Notes: generated from the letters alone by a model not told the origin. A stretch of 64,000 nucleotides of DNA from Sphingobium yanoikuyae (GCF_034424525.1 NZ_CP139979.1:3001001-3065000); one strand, 5' to 3'. Positions 45,221-54,679 are shown, counted from the first letter of the stretch. Numbers and translations are program-made.

Positions 45221-46486
45221 TCAAGCCGCCGGGGCGTCGAGGCCGTAGGCGGTATGCAGCACGCGCACCGCCAGTTCGGTCTCGTCCTCGTCGATCAGCA
45301 CCGAAACCTTGATCTCGCTGGTGGAGATCGCCTCGATGTTGATGCCGCGTTCGGCCAGCGTCTTGAACATGGTGGCGGCGACGCCGGCATGGCTGCGCAT
45401 GCCCACGCCCACGACGCTGATCTTGGCGACTTCGGTGTCGGTGATGATCCGGCGGAAGCCGATCGCGTCCTTGTTGGCTTCCAGGATGTCGACGCTGCGG
45501 GCCAGGTCCGCGCGCGGGACGGTGAAGGTGACGTCGGTCTCCTCATTGTCCTTGCTGTCATTCTGGATGATCATGTCGACGTTGATCGCCGCATCGGCCA
45601 GCGGGGTGAAGATGCTGGCCACCGCGCCCGGCTTGTCGGGCACGCGGGTGACGATGATCTTCGCCTCATTCTTGTCATGGGCGATGCCGGTGATGAGCTG
45701 ACGTTCCATCTTGGTTTCCTTGAGCTTGGCTTCCAGTTCCTCGTCGCTCACGATCAGCGTGCCGGGGAGGTCGTCCTGGGTGGGATCATCGAAGGAGGAA
45801 AGCACCTGCACGACCACGCCTTCCTTCATGGCGAGGCCGACCGAGCGGGTCTGCAGCACCTTCGCGCCGACCGAGGCCAGCTCCAGCATTTCCTCATAGG
45901 TGACGAGGTCCAGCTTGCGGGCACGCGCCACGATGCGCGGGTCGGTGGTATAGACGCCGTCGACGTCGGTATAGATGTCGCAGCGATCGGCCTTGACCGC
46001 CGCAGCCACCGCGACCGCCGACGTGTCCGAACCGCCACGGCCCAGCGTCGACACCCGGCCATCGTCCATCATGCCCTGGAAACCGGGGATGACGGCGACC
46101 TGGCCGGACTGCATCGCCGCGATCAGCGCATCGGTCTCGATCGTGCTGATGCGCGCCTTGGCATGGGCCTCGATCGTGCGGATCGGCAATTGCCAGCCCA
46201 GCCAGCTACGCGCGTCCACGCCGATCGCCTTGAGCGTCATCGCCAGCAGGCCGCTGGTGACCTGTTCGCCCGCCGCCACGACGACATCATATTCGGCCGG
46301 GTCGTAAAGCGCCGAGGCTTCCTTGCAGAAGCCGACCAGGCGATCGGTCTCGCCGGCCATGGCCGATACCACGACCGCCACTTCATGGCCCTGGTCGACG
46401 ACATGTTTGACGCGCGCGGCCACGTTGCGAATTCGCTCCATCCCCGCCATGGAGGTGCCGCCGAATTTCATCACGATGCGCGCCAT
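45221..46486 (-). CDS. lysC: Aspartate kinase
   Basis: Phosphorylates aspartate in the lysine/threonine/methionine pathway. The start MARIVMKFGGTSMAGMERI carries the KFGGTS motif. GRGGSDTSAVAVAAA and the FTTDPRIVA-type segment (YTTDPRIVARARKL) follow, then two ACT domains in the last ~150 residues for allosteric feedback. 421 residues, typical of the monofunctional class II-like alpha/beta enzyme. The frame extends upstream, but this ATG at 46486 gives the family start. Upstream are two palindromes; see the separate entry. Confidence 0.96.
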   Translation of the reverse strand: MARIVMKFGGTSMAGMERIRNVAARVKHVVDQGHEVAVVVSAMAGETDRLVGFCKEASALYDPAEYDVVVAAGEQVTSGLLAMTLKAIGVDARSWLGWQLPIRTIEAHAKARISTIETDALIAAMQSGQVAVIPGFQGMMDDGRVSTLGRGGSDTSAVAVAAAVKADRCDIYTDVDGVYTTDPRIVARARKLDLVTYEEMLELASVGAKVLQTRSVGLAMKEGVVVQVLSSFDDPTQDDLPGTLIVSDEELEAKLKETKMERQLITGIAHDKNEAKIIVTRVPDKPGAVASIFTPLADAAINVDMIIQNDSKDNEETDVTFTVPRADLARSVDILEANKDAIGFRRIITDTEVAKISVVGVGMRSHAGVAATMFKTLAERGINIEAISTSEIKVSVLIDEDETELAVRVLHTAYGLDAPAA

Positions 46487-46837
46487 TTGCTTGTCGAACC
46501 TGTCCTTTAAGCGTTTTCGAAGCAGGTGGAACACCTGCTGACTCGGAAAACGCGACCAACAAAAGATATGGAGCAGCCGAGCCGATGCAATCGGATCGGA
46601 CATTGCTCCAATTGTGAAACAAAATGTCCCAAAGGGGCAAAACGGCTGCCCTATTAGCAGCCGCGACGGATATGGCAAGCAATCCCGCCATCCGCTCACC
46701 CTCCTTGCCGCTGCCCGCGCTCCTACATGCCCCGCCTTCAAAGACATAGCTATGACAGCATGGCACATTGGCCTTCCCGCCGCCCGCTGCTAGAACGGCG
46801 GCACGGGTGCCTCGCCACCCAGCAAGACCCAAGGTGC
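46487..46837. other. lysC/ubiG divergent region with two palindromes
   Basis: 351 bases without a gene. Hairpin 1: GCGTTTTC..GAAAACGC (46511-46518 / 46546-46553) with inner AGCAGGTG/CACCTGCT (46521-46528 / 46532-46539). Hairpin 2: GGAGCA/TGCTCC (46570-46575 / 46604-46609) enclosing CCGAT/ATCGG pairs. Both lie just upstream of lysC, so they could be leader structures or intergenic repeats. The rest shows nothing recognisable. Confidence 0.6.
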
Positions 46838-47572
46838 ATGATGACTGAGACGACCGCGACGATCGACCCGAAGGAAGCCGCCCATTTCGGCACCATGGCC
46901 GCCGACTGGTGGGATCCCAAGGGGTCTAGCGCGATGCTGCACAAGCTGAACCCGGTCCGCCTCGCCTATATCCGCACCGCGATCGACCGGCACTGGGACA
47001 GCGACGATCATGGCTTCCGTCCGCTCAACGGCAAGCGCGCGCTCGATGTCGGCTGCGGCGCCGGCCTGCTCGCCGAACCGCTCGCCCGCCTGGGCGCGAG
47101 CGTCACCGGCCTCGACGCGGCGCCGGAAAATATCGCCGTCGCTGCCGCCCATGCGCAGGGCCAGGGCCTCGCCATCGACTATCGCGCCACCCCGGTGGAG
47201 CAGGTCAGCGACAGCGGCTATGACCTCGTCACCTCGATGGAAGTGATCGAACATGTCGCCGATCCCGCCGCCTTCGTCCGCGCGCTCGCGGCCAAGCTCG
47301 CGCCAGACGGCCTCATGATCCTCTCCACCCCCAACCGCACGCCGATGTCGCGCCTCGCCATGATCACCATCGGCGAAAGCATCGGCGGCATTCCCAAGGG
47401 CACGCATGACTGGGCCAAGTTCATCACCCCCGATGAACTGACCGCCCTGCTCGAAGACGCGGGCTTGGAAGTCACCGACAGCAGCGGCCTCGCCTTCGAT
47501 CCGGCGCGCGGCTTCACCCTGTCGGCCAACACAGCGATCAACTATCTTCTGACCGCGCGCCACAAGGGCTGA
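46838..47572 (+). CDS. ubiG: Ubiquinone biosynthesis O-methyltransferase
   Basis: SAM-dependent methyltransferase acting on two hydroxyl groups in ubiquinone synthesis. N-terminal EAAHFGTMAADWWDPKGSSAMLHKLNPVRLAYI is the typical UbiG start; the SAM site is ALDVGCGAGLLAEPLARLGASVTGLD, then ATPVEQVSDSGYDLVTSMEVIEHVADP and STPNRTPMSRL. 243-244 residues, normal. Two ATGs occur in a row (46838, 46841); AAGG at 46831-46834 better suits the second. Divergent from lysC. Confidence 0.95.
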   Translation: MMTETTATIDPKEAAHFGTMAADWWDPKGSSAMLHKLNPVRLAYIRTAIDRHWDSDDHGFRPLNGKRALDVGCGAGLLAEPLARLGASVTGLDAAPENIAVAAAHAQGQGLAIDYRATPVEQVSDSGYDLVTSMEVIEHVADPAAFVRALAAKLAPDGLMILSTPNRTPMSRLAMITIGESIGGIPKGTHDWAKFITPDELTALLEDAGLEVTDSSGLAFDPARGFTLSANTAINYLLTARHKG

Positions 47573-47957
47573 AAAGGACTCGGGCGCGCCAGCCTCAAGT
47601 CGACCGTCCCGCCATGGTCGACATGTGCCCCCGCCATCCTGCGCCATGCCGGCCCGCGCACCGGAATAGCGCGCGGTTTTCCGTGACTTCTTCCCTTCCC
47701 CTGCCATCCAGCGCCAGAGAGGCCACTCAAGAAACGCTGTTCTCACGAAAAGCATTTGCAACTAAATTTTAATTTCCAAACATCTTAAGCATCTAAATGG
47801 CAAATTCATTTGTAAAATTGTCATTTCATCTTTCACCTGATAAAAAATGCGGGTGCAGACATTGCCGGGTCGCCGTCTGCACCTTCGACCGCATGCGGGC
47901 CGACCAACGACGTCCTTCCCGCCCCCGGCCGATCATCCGCTCTCAGGAGATCGAAAC
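47573..47957. other. Intergenic region with an AT-rich island
   Basis: 385 bases between ubiG and the TonB-C-like gene. 47761-47850 is about 26% G+C by my count, against clearly high G+C around it, with several A/T runs. No ORF, repeat or RNA is evident. It may be a promoter with upstream A/T elements or a foreign fragment. Confidence 0.6.
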
Positions 47958-48491
47958 ATGAAACTGCTTTTTTGCCTCTGCCTTGCCGTGCCGCTGCTGC
48001 TGCCGGCGGCATCCCGCGCCCAATCATCCGCCCCCTCGATCGACGTGACGGCGCCCACCACCGCCCCGCCCACGCTCGACCGCTGGGTCGAACGCACCGG
48101 CAACATCCTCTCCAACCGGCTGCGCTATCCCACCATCCTGTCCGGGCCGGAGGAAGGCATCGTCCAGGTCAAGTTCGCCTGCAGCGACAGCGGTGCGCCC
48201 GCCGGCATCGCCCTGCTCAACTCGTCCGGCTCGCGCCAGCTCGACAAGGCGGCGATGCGGGCGGTCCAGCGCATCCCGACCCTGCATCCGCTCCCCGCCG
48301 GGATCGGCGCCGGGCAGAATTATGTCGCGACCATCCTCTTCGCCACGACACAGGCCAGCTACAACCGGCAGATCCGCGATCTCCGGCGGCAGGCGCTCGA
48401 CAATAATGCCCGCTTCGCCCGCCGCGCGGGTGGCCCGGCCATGGCCATCGCCCTGCTCGACACGCCGGACACTCCACGCGCCGCCAACTGA
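47958..48491 (+). CDS. Exported protein with TonB-C-terminal-like domain
   Basis: A 177-residue secreted protein. Signal peptide MKLLFCLCLAVPLLLPAASRAQ; AGGAG lies eight bases before the ATG. The mature part has LSNRLRYPTILSGPEEGIVQVKFACSDSGAPAGIALLNSSGSRQLDKAAMRAVQRIPTLHPLP (about 55-118), resembling the C-terminal domain of TonB (Y-P-x...G-x-V-x-V-x-F...S-S-G-x-x-x-L-D-x-A-A). There is no membrane anchor or Pro-rich stalk, so it cannot act as a full TonB; such lone domains are common in sphingomonads. Confidence 0.82.
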   Translation: MKLLFCLCLAVPLLLPAASRAQSSAPSIDVTAPTTAPPTLDRWVERTGNILSNRLRYPTILSGPEEGIVQVKFACSDSGAPAGIALLNSSGSRQLDKAAMRAVQRIPTLHPLPAGIGAGQNYVATILFATTQASYNRQIRDLRRQALDNNARFARRAGGPAMAIALLDTPDTPRAAN

Positions 48492-48648
48492 GCCAGGCTC
48501 TGCGGGCGCGTGAAAGGGGCGCGCCCGCAGTCCCCCTCGCTGCGCCCCGTGCGATTGCCCCGTGCGTTGCACTGCCCGCCGGCTGATGGCATCACCAGCC
48601 GATCGGGACAGCCGCTTGAGCCCGCGGCACAGCGAGGGGGATCATCCT

Positions 48649-49242
48649 ATGGCCATGGATCCGCGGATCGACGCCTATATCGCCGCCCAGGCGGACTTCG
48701 CCCGCCCCATTCTCGACCATATCCGCGCGCTGATGCACGCCGCGTCGCCGGACATGGGCGAAGCGGTCAAATGGGGCATGCCCTTCTTCACCTACAGGAA
48801 CCAGAATCTCGCCAACATGGCCGCCTTCAAGGGCCATGCCGCCTTCGGCTTCTGGCATGACAAGGTTGGCAGGGAAGATGCCAGCGACGACGCCATGGGC
48901 CAGTTCGGCCGCCTCACCGCCCTTTCCGACATCCCCTCCGACGCGGCGATCGCCGGCCTGATCGCCCAGGCCATGGCCCTGATCGACGCCGGCGATCGCC
49001 CACGCACCGGCCCCAAGACACCCAAACCGCCTTTGCCCGTCCATCCCGCCCTCGCGGCCGCCATCGCCGCCAGCCCGGCCGCCGCCGCCATCTGGGCCGC
49101 CTTCCCGCCCGGCAAGATCCGCGACTATTGCGAATGGATCAATGAGGCGAAGAATGACGCCACCCGCGACAAGCGCATCGCCCAGGCCGTGGACTGGATT
49201 GGCGAGGGCAAGGGCCGCAACTGGAAATATGAGCAGAAATAG
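48649..49242 (+). CDS. DUF1801/YdeI-like protein
   Basis: A 197-residue protein. N-terminal DUF1801 domain: PRIDAYIAAQADFARPILDHIRALMHAASPDMGEAVKWGMPFFTYRN, then AFKGHAAFGFWHDK; C-terminal YdeI-type segment ALAAAIAASPAAAAIWAAFPPGKIRDYCEWINEAKNDATRDKRIAQAVDWI. Function is unknown. GAGGGGG sits before the ATG at 48649; the longer frame from 48562 is not supported. Confidence 0.88.
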   Translation: MAMDPRIDAYIAAQADFARPILDHIRALMHAASPDMGEAVKWGMPFFTYRNQNLANMAAFKGHAAFGFWHDKVGREDASDDAMGQFGRLTALSDIPSDAAIAGLIAQAMALIDAGDRPRTGPKTPKPPLPVHPALAAAIAASPAAAAIWAAFPPGKIRDYCEWINEAKNDATRDKRIAQAVDWIGEGKGRNWKYEQK

Positions 49243-49246
49243 GGAT

Positions 49247-49552
49247 CTACTTTCGCCCCTCTCGCGGCTCTGCGGGCCAGCAATTGGTGCAGCGCCGCCA
49301 GCAACTCACGCCCGGCATCGCGGCCGCCGGCTTCAGCCCCGGTTCGGGATGCAGCCCTGCCAATATCTCCGGTGAGACGCCCTCCGGCGCGGCGCGACTG
49401 TGGCACATCAGGCATCGGGCGCGATAGGCTGCGCGGGTCAGGCCGGAATGATCCTCCTGCGCGCGCGGCGCCACCGGCATGGCGAGCAACATGCCCGCCA
49501 CCCCGATGAAAATGGCCATGCCCCGCGCGCATATCGTGCGGGGCATGGCCAT
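49247..49552 (-). CDS. Small exported c-type cytochrome-like protein
   Basis: About 101 residues. Signal peptide ending ...GMLLAMPVAPRAQE, then one heme c site CLMCH (Cys-x-x-Cys-His) at about residues 47-51, and a Cys-rich end CWRRCTNCWPAEPREGRK. It is shorter than normal cytochromes c and the Met ligand is not obvious, so the C-terminal end may be shifted or the protein a truncated relative. It starts 18 bases after the TonB receptor stop and is probably cotranscribed with it. Convergent with the DUF1801 gene. Confidence 0.65.
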   Translation of the reverse strand: MAMPRTICARGMAIFIGVAGMLLAMPVAPRAQEDHSGLTRAAYRARCLMCHSRAAPEGVSPEILAGLHPEPGLKPAAAMPGVSCWRRCTNCWPAEPREGRK

Positions 49553-49569
49553 ATTGTTCGGCGACCTGT

Positions 49570-52269
49570 TTAGAATTTTTGGCCGAACCTTATGCCGAAG
49601 AATTGCGGCTTGATCGTGAAGGTGCGCGAGCTGTTGGCGCAGAAGTCGATCGAGCAGAAGGTGTTGCGCGTCAGCTGCCCACGCTTGTCGAAGGCGTTCT
49701 GCAGGAACAGGGTGACGCTCCAATTATCCTTCTTGATCCCGCCCGAAAAATCGAAGCTGACAAAGCCCTTGGTATTGCCCAGCAGCTCGTTGCTCTCGAC
49801 GTTCAGATCCTGGGTCGCGCCGGTCTGGTAGAGCGCCGCGCCCTGGACATAGGCGGCATAGTCGCCCAGGTCGGTGTCATAGCGGATCGATGTCGTCCCC
49901 TTGAAGCGCGGCTGGCGCGGCAGGCGGGTGCCGTTGGCGGCCGCGACCTGCGGCGTCGGCGGGCTCGATCCTTCGACGAACTCGCCCAGCGTACAGCTGC
50001 TCAGCTGCGCGATCGACTCGGTCTCGGTATTGAGCGCGAAGTTGCAGAAATCGCCTTTCAGCTTGGCATCGTTGAACGCGCCGGAGGTGGAGATCGTCAC
50101 CTTGCCCAGCCGCAGGTCGGCATCATATTCGATGCCCTTGACCTCGGCCTTGCCGGCATTGCCGGTCATGCCCGCGCCCTGTGCGCCCGACACGACCACG
50201 CCATATTGGATATTGTTCCACTTCTCATAATAGACGGCGGCGTTGAAGCGGAAGATATTGTTCCAGGTCGTCTTCACGCCGACCTCGAAATTGGTCAGCG
50301 TTTCCGACTTGAACGGCGCGACATTGACGATCTTGCCCAGGCTGCGGATGCGCAGCGGCCGGTTGAACCCGCCGGGGCGGAAGCCGGTCGAATAGTTGAA
50401 ATAGACCATCTTGTCGGGCTGGAACTGCCAGTCGAGCGCGACCTTGTGGGTCTCGCCATCCTCCTTGTAGCGGCCGGTGCCGTCCGCCGCATTGGGGTTG
50501 GTGTTGACGCAGGTCAGCCGCTCGTCATCGGGCAGCGGCGTGGTGCAACCCACGCCTGCGGCCGATCCGGCCACGCCGGCAAAGCCCCGAACCTTGTAGT
50601 CGGTCCAGAAATAGCGGATGCCGCCGGTCAGCTTCAGCGTCGGCGTGATGTTGTAATGGCCTTCGGCAAAGATCGCCTTGTCATGATAGAGCTGGTCCTG
50701 CTCGACATAATAGAAGGCGTCGCCCTTCACCGCCTGGGTGCCCAGGATCATCGTGCCCAGCGGATTGCCGTTGGCGTTGATGACGTCGCTGGTATCGAAA
50801 TAGGGATTGCCGTCCTCGTCATAGGCGATGCCATACATGGCCGGCACGCCGATCAGCCCGCCCGTCACATCGCCGCCGCCGGTCGCGGTATAGCCTGTGA
50901 TCGTATCCAGTCCGCGGATCGCATAGCTGGTGTTCAGCTCATTCTTCTGCCGCTGGTAGAAGCCACCGACGGTCACGTCGAACGGCCAGTCCTTGGGCGT
51001 CGAGATCCGCAATTCCTGGGTGAATTTGTTGCGATGCGTGTCGGCATGATAATATTGGGTCGGGTTGATCATCTGGCACTGCTGGCTGGCGCCGGAGCCG
51101 GTGCAATTGTCAAAGAATTGCAGATAGCTTTCATAGCCCGGCCCGAAGCCGTCATAGGTGACCGTGTAATAGGTATAGTCGTTCAGCGTGCGGGTGCGGC
51201 GCTTGAAATAGCCGGTGGCAGAGACGATGTCCCAGTCGCCGATATGGCCGTGGATCGACAGCGCCGCCTGATACCAGCGATCGTCATTCTTGGTCTGGTC
51301 ATAGTCATGGACTTCCAGGTCGCCGACCCGCGGATCATAGCCGAAATAGCCGCGCGCCACCTGCTTCTGGGCCGTGATCTCGGGCGTGATGTCCCAGCCC
51401 TCGGTCGGCTGCCACAGCAGCTGGAAGCGACCGCCAAATTCGCGGATGGTGTTGTAATCATCCTTGGCGATGTCGCTGTTGTCGAGCGTGTAGGATGTGT
51501 TGGGGTTGTTGTCGCCCAGCGTCAGGGTCGACGAACTGCCATCGTTGAACGTGCCATTGTTGGGCGTATTGTCGATATAGCCGCCGTCGCGGCGATAATA
51601 GCCCATGGCGCGCACCGCCAGCGTCGGCGCCAGCGGCACGTTGATGTAGGATTCCAGCTGGCCGCCGAAATCGCCCTTGCCATATTTATTGGCTTCCACG
51701 TCATAGCCGAACTCGAACTTGTCGAGCTTGGGCTTGTTGGTGATGAGGCGGATGGTGCCGGCCAGCGAGCCCGCGCCATAGAGCGTGCCCTGCGGCCCGG
51801 ACAGCGCCTCGACCCGCTCCAGGTCATAGGCATGGATATCGGGCACTTCGGTGCCGGTGATCGGCATGTCGTCCAGATAATAGCCGACCGAGGCATAGGC
51901 GCCGCCGGCGGGCACGATACCGCGGAAGAAGGCGGTGTTGCGGCCGGGGCCGATGCCCTCGAACGAGACCGACGGCAGCAGGGCGGCGAAATCGCTCAGA
52001 CCCTTCACCTGTCGTTCCTGCAATTTCTCCGCGCCCAGCGCCTGCATCGAAATCGGCACCTTCTGGATGCTCTGCGCGCTGCGCGTCGCGGTGACGACGA
52101 TTTCGCCCAGCCCCTGTTCGGCCTCGGCGGCGGCCGCATCGGCTGCGGCGGCATCCGCCGCCGGGGCCTGCGCCAGTGCCGGCGCGGACAGGATCATCGG
52201 TGTGAGGAACGTGCTCGTGCCCAGCGCGCAGAACGTGCGCACTCTTCGCGAGCGGAGACGAATGGCCAT
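49570..52269 (-). CDS. TonB-dependent receptor
   Basis: An 899-residue outer-membrane receptor: signal peptide ending ...ILSAPALAQAP, a short Ala/Asp/Glu linker, a TonB box-like EIVVTATR, a plug domain with VPISMQALGAEKLQERQVKGLSDFAALLPSVSFEG and AYDLERVEALSGPQGTLYGAGSLAGTIRLITNKP, then a barrel and the C-terminal aromatic FGIRFGQKF. This is the FecA/IroE-unlike group expanded in sphingomonads for diverse substrates. The adjacent cytochrome and divergent sulfotransferase suggest a shared substrate, but the ligand is unknown. Confidence 0.93.
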   Translation of the reverse strand: MAIRLRSRRVRTFCALGTSTFLTPMILSAPALAQAPAADAAAADAAAAEAEQGLGEIVVTATRSAQSIQKVPISMQALGAEKLQERQVKGLSDFAALLPSVSFEGIGPGRNTAFFRGIVPAGGAYASVGYYLDDMPITGTEVPDIHAYDLERVEALSGPQGTLYGAGSLAGTIRLITNKPKLDKFEFGYDVEANKYGKGDFGGQLESYINVPLAPTLAVRAMGYYRRDGGYIDNTPNNGTFNDGSSSTLTLGDNNPNTSYTLDNSDIAKDDYNTIREFGGRFQLLWQPTEGWDITPEITAQKQVARGYFGYDPRVGDLEVHDYDQTKNDDRWYQAALSIHGHIGDWDIVSATGYFKRRTRTLNDYTYYTVTYDGFGPGYESYLQFFDNCTGSGASQQCQMINPTQYYHADTHRNKFTQELRISTPKDWPFDVTVGGFYQRQKNELNTSYAIRGLDTITGYTATGGGDVTGGLIGVPAMYGIAYDEDGNPYFDTSDVINANGNPLGTMILGTQAVKGDAFYYVEQDQLYHDKAIFAEGHYNITPTLKLTGGIRYFWTDYKVRGFAGVAGSAAGVGCTTPLPDDERLTCVNTNPNAADGTGRYKEDGETHKVALDWQFQPDKMVYFNYSTGFRPGGFNRPLRIRSLGKIVNVAPFKSETLTNFEVGVKTTWNNIFRFNAAVYYEKWNNIQYGVVVSGAQGAGMTGNAGKAEVKGIEYDADLRLGKVTISTSGAFNDAKLKGDFCNFALNTETESIAQLSSCTLGEFVEGSSPPTPQVAAANGTRLPRQPRFKGTTSIRYDTDLGDYAAYVQGAALYQTGATQDLNVESNELLGNTKGFVSFDFSGGIKKDNWSVTLFLQNAFDKRGQLTRNTFCSIDFCANSSRTFTIKPQFFGIRFGQKF

Positions 52270-52642
52270 ACGAATACCCCCTGATACGCGTTGCGACTCG
52301 TCCTCTCCTGCGAAATTCGCCCGGTGCTCCGGGTCTCCTTCCCTGACGCGTTCGCATGGCCTCGCGCACCGGCGGCCGACAGGGCGAAGGATGCCCCGCC
52401 CGAAAGAGAGACTCTTTCAGGATCGCCGCCAGACGCTGGCCACGCTGTTTATCTGTTCCATAATCCCCGGACAGTTCGCTTTTGCAGCAATCAGAACAAC
52501 TGTCCTAAATTCGATACTGCCGATCGGACACGCCCTGTCAAGCGGCTGTTCGGCGACTTTTTGAAACTTTTACGACAAGCTGACTCGACGCCCGCCTGCA
52601 GCCGACATAAGATTTTGAGCAGTCGCACAAATATGAGGGGCT
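52270..52642. promoter_or_regulatory. Divergent promoter region of TonB receptor and TPR-sulfotransferase
   Basis: 373 bases without a gene. GGACAGTT (52469-52476) and AACTGTCC (52498-52505) form a perfect inverted repeat with a 21-base spacer, a possible operator. No other feature is evident. Confidence 0.5.
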
Positions 52643-54679
52643 ATGGGGAACGCGTCCGCCGTACCGGCAACCGACAGCATCCAGACGGCGCTGGCAGACG
52701 CCGCCGCGCTGCTCGACGCCCGCCCCGAGGCGGCATTGGCGCAGGCCGAGGCGATCCTGCGCCGGGCCAGGCGCCTGCCCCCCGCCGAACTGCTGATCGG
52801 CCAGGCGCTACGCCGCCTCGGCAAGCCCAAGGCCGCACTGGCCCGGCTCGCTCCCCTCGCCCGCCAGCATCCCAGCGTGCCCGCGATATTGTGGGAACTG
52901 GCCCAGGCCGCGCAGGACGCCGGCGACCAGCGTCAGGCGATCGCCGCGCTCGAAAGCCTGACCCGCCAGCAACCCGGCGTCCCCGGCGGCTGGTTCCTGC
53001 TGGCCGGGCTGCTACGCACGGTTGGGCGCGATGGCGATGCCTGGCGCGCCGACCTGTCGGGCGTTCATGCCGCCTCGCGCGATCGCGACCTGCTGGCAGC
53101 AGCAATGGCGATGAACGAGGGGCGGCTGGACGACGCGGCAGCGCTTCTCACGGCGCGCGCCGATCGCCTGCCCGACGATCCCGCCGGCATCCGCCTGATG
53201 GGTGAGGTGCAATGGCGGCGCGGCGACATGAATGCCGCCCTCGCTCATGTCGAGCGCGCCGTCGCGCTGGCGCCCGGCTTCGACCTCGCCCGCGACTTCC
53301 TCATCCGCCTCCTGCTGCAGAACAACCGCCTGAACGAAGCGCTGGCCCATGCCGAAATCCTCGCCCGCTCGCCGATCCATAATCCGGGCTATGATCTGAT
53401 CCGCGCATCGGTGCTGGTGCGGCTGGGCGATCAGGACGCGGCACGCTCCATTTATGAAAGCCTGCTGGCCGATCGTCCCGACCAGCCGCAGGTCTGGCAG
53501 AATCTGGGCCATGCGCTCAAGACGCTGGGGCGACAGGCCGACGCGGTCCATGCTTATCGCCAGGCCGTCACCCATCGCCCGACCATGGGCGAAGCCTGGT
53601 GGAGCCTCGCCAACCTCAAGACCGTTAAGCTCGACGCCGACGACCTCGCGACGATGGAGCGCGCGCTCGAAACCCTGGCCCGCGATGGCCAGACGGAGGG
53701 CGAGGATGTCTTCCACCTCCATTTCTCGCTCGGCAAGGCGCAGGAGGATCGCAAGGCGGACGAAGCAGCCTTCCGCCATTATGACGCCGGCAACCGGCTG
53801 CGCCGCGCCATGATCCGCCATGATGCCGGCGAATTTTCAGCCGAAGTCGCGGCCACTGCCACGACCTTCAGCGCGCCCTTCATCGCCGCCATGTGCGATG
53901 GCGGCTGCCCCGCGCCCGACCCGATCTTCATCGTCGGCCTGCCGCGCGCCGGATCGACATTGGTCGAACAGATCCTCGCCAGCCACAGCCAGGTCGAAGG
54001 CACGATGGAACTGCCCGAGATGATGATGATCGCCAGCCGCCTGCAATCGCGGGTGGACGAAGGCGAATTTGCCGATTTCGCGGCCATGGCGGCATCGCTG
54101 ACCCCGGCCGACCGTCGGCGGCTGGGCGAGGAATATGTCGAACAGACCCGCGTCCACCGACAGAGCGGCAAGCCGCGCTTCATCGACAAGATGCCCAACA
54201 ACTGGCAGCATGTCGGCCTCATCAAGCTGATCCTGCCCAATGCCAGCATCATCGACGCGCGCCGTCATCCGATGGGCTGCTGCTTTTCCGGCTGGAAACA
54301 GCATTTTGCGCGTGGTCAGGCCTTCACCTATGACCTTACCGACATCGGCCTTTATTATCGCGACTATGTCGCGCTGATGGCCGCCTATGACGCGGCCGCG
54401 CCGGGCCGGGTCCATCGCGTCATCTACGAACAGATGGTCGCCGACACGCCGGGTGAGGTCGACCGGCTGCTCGCCTATCTCGGCCTCGATTTCGAGGCGG
54501 CCTGCCTGTCCTTCTGGCAGACCGACCGGGCGGTGCGCACCGCCAGTTCCGAACAGGTGCGCCAGCCCATCTATACCGGCGGCGTCGATCATTGGCGGCG
54601 CTTCGAACCCTGGCTGGCCCCGCTGGCCGACGCGCTCGGGCCGATCGCGCACAGCTATCCCGACCTGCCGCCGCGCTGA
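52643..54679 (+). CDS. TPR-repeat sulfotransferase
   Basis: A 678-residue fusion. Residues about 20-390 are TPR repeats (for example AILWELAQAAQDAGDQRQAIAALESL, AHVERAVALAPGFDLARDFLI, VWQNLGHALKTLGRQADAVHAYRQAV). The C-terminal sulfotransferase domain has the PAPS 5'-phosphosulfate loop GLPRAGSTL (432-440) and the 3'-phosphate motif RHPMGCCFS (541-549). The acceptor is unknown. GAGGGG is close before the ATG. Such fusions are commonly paired with TonB receptors in sphingomonads, as here (divergent). Confidence 0.93.
   Translation: MGNASAVPATDSIQTALADAAALLDARPEAALAQAEAILRRARRLPPAELLIGQALRRLGKPKAALARLAPLARQHPSVPAILWELAQAAQDAGDQRQAIAALESLTRQQPGVPGGWFLLAGLLRTVGRDGDAWRADLSGVHAASRDRDLLAAAMAMNEGRLDDAAALLTARADRLPDDPAGIRLMGEVQWRRGDMNAALAHVERAVALAPGFDLARDFLIRLLLQNNRLNEALAHAEILARSPIHNPGYDLIRASVLVRLGDQDAARSIYESLLADRPDQPQVWQNLGHALKTLGRQADAVHAYRQAVTHRPTMGEAWWSLANLKTVKLDADDLATMERALETLARDGQTEGEDVFHLHFSLGKAQEDRKADEAAFRHYDAGNRLRRAMIRHDAGEFSAEVAATATTFSAPFIAAMCDGGCPAPDPIFIVGLPRAGSTLVEQILASHSQVEGTMELPEMMMIASRLQSRVDEGEFADFAAMAASLTPADRRRLGEEYVEQTRVHRQSGKPRFIDKMPNNWQHVGLIKLILPNASIIDARRHPMGCCFSGWKQHFARGQAFTYDLTDIGLYYRDYVALMAAYDAAAPGRVHRVIYEQMVADTPGEVDRLLAYLGLDFEAACLSFWQTDRAVRTASSEQVRQPIYTGGVDHWRRFEPWLAPLADALGPIAHSYPDLPPR

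Noticed and set aside
49579-52284. A 901-codon frame opposite the second TonB receptor
   Set aside because: Shadow; the receptor has plug and barrel motifs on the minus strand.
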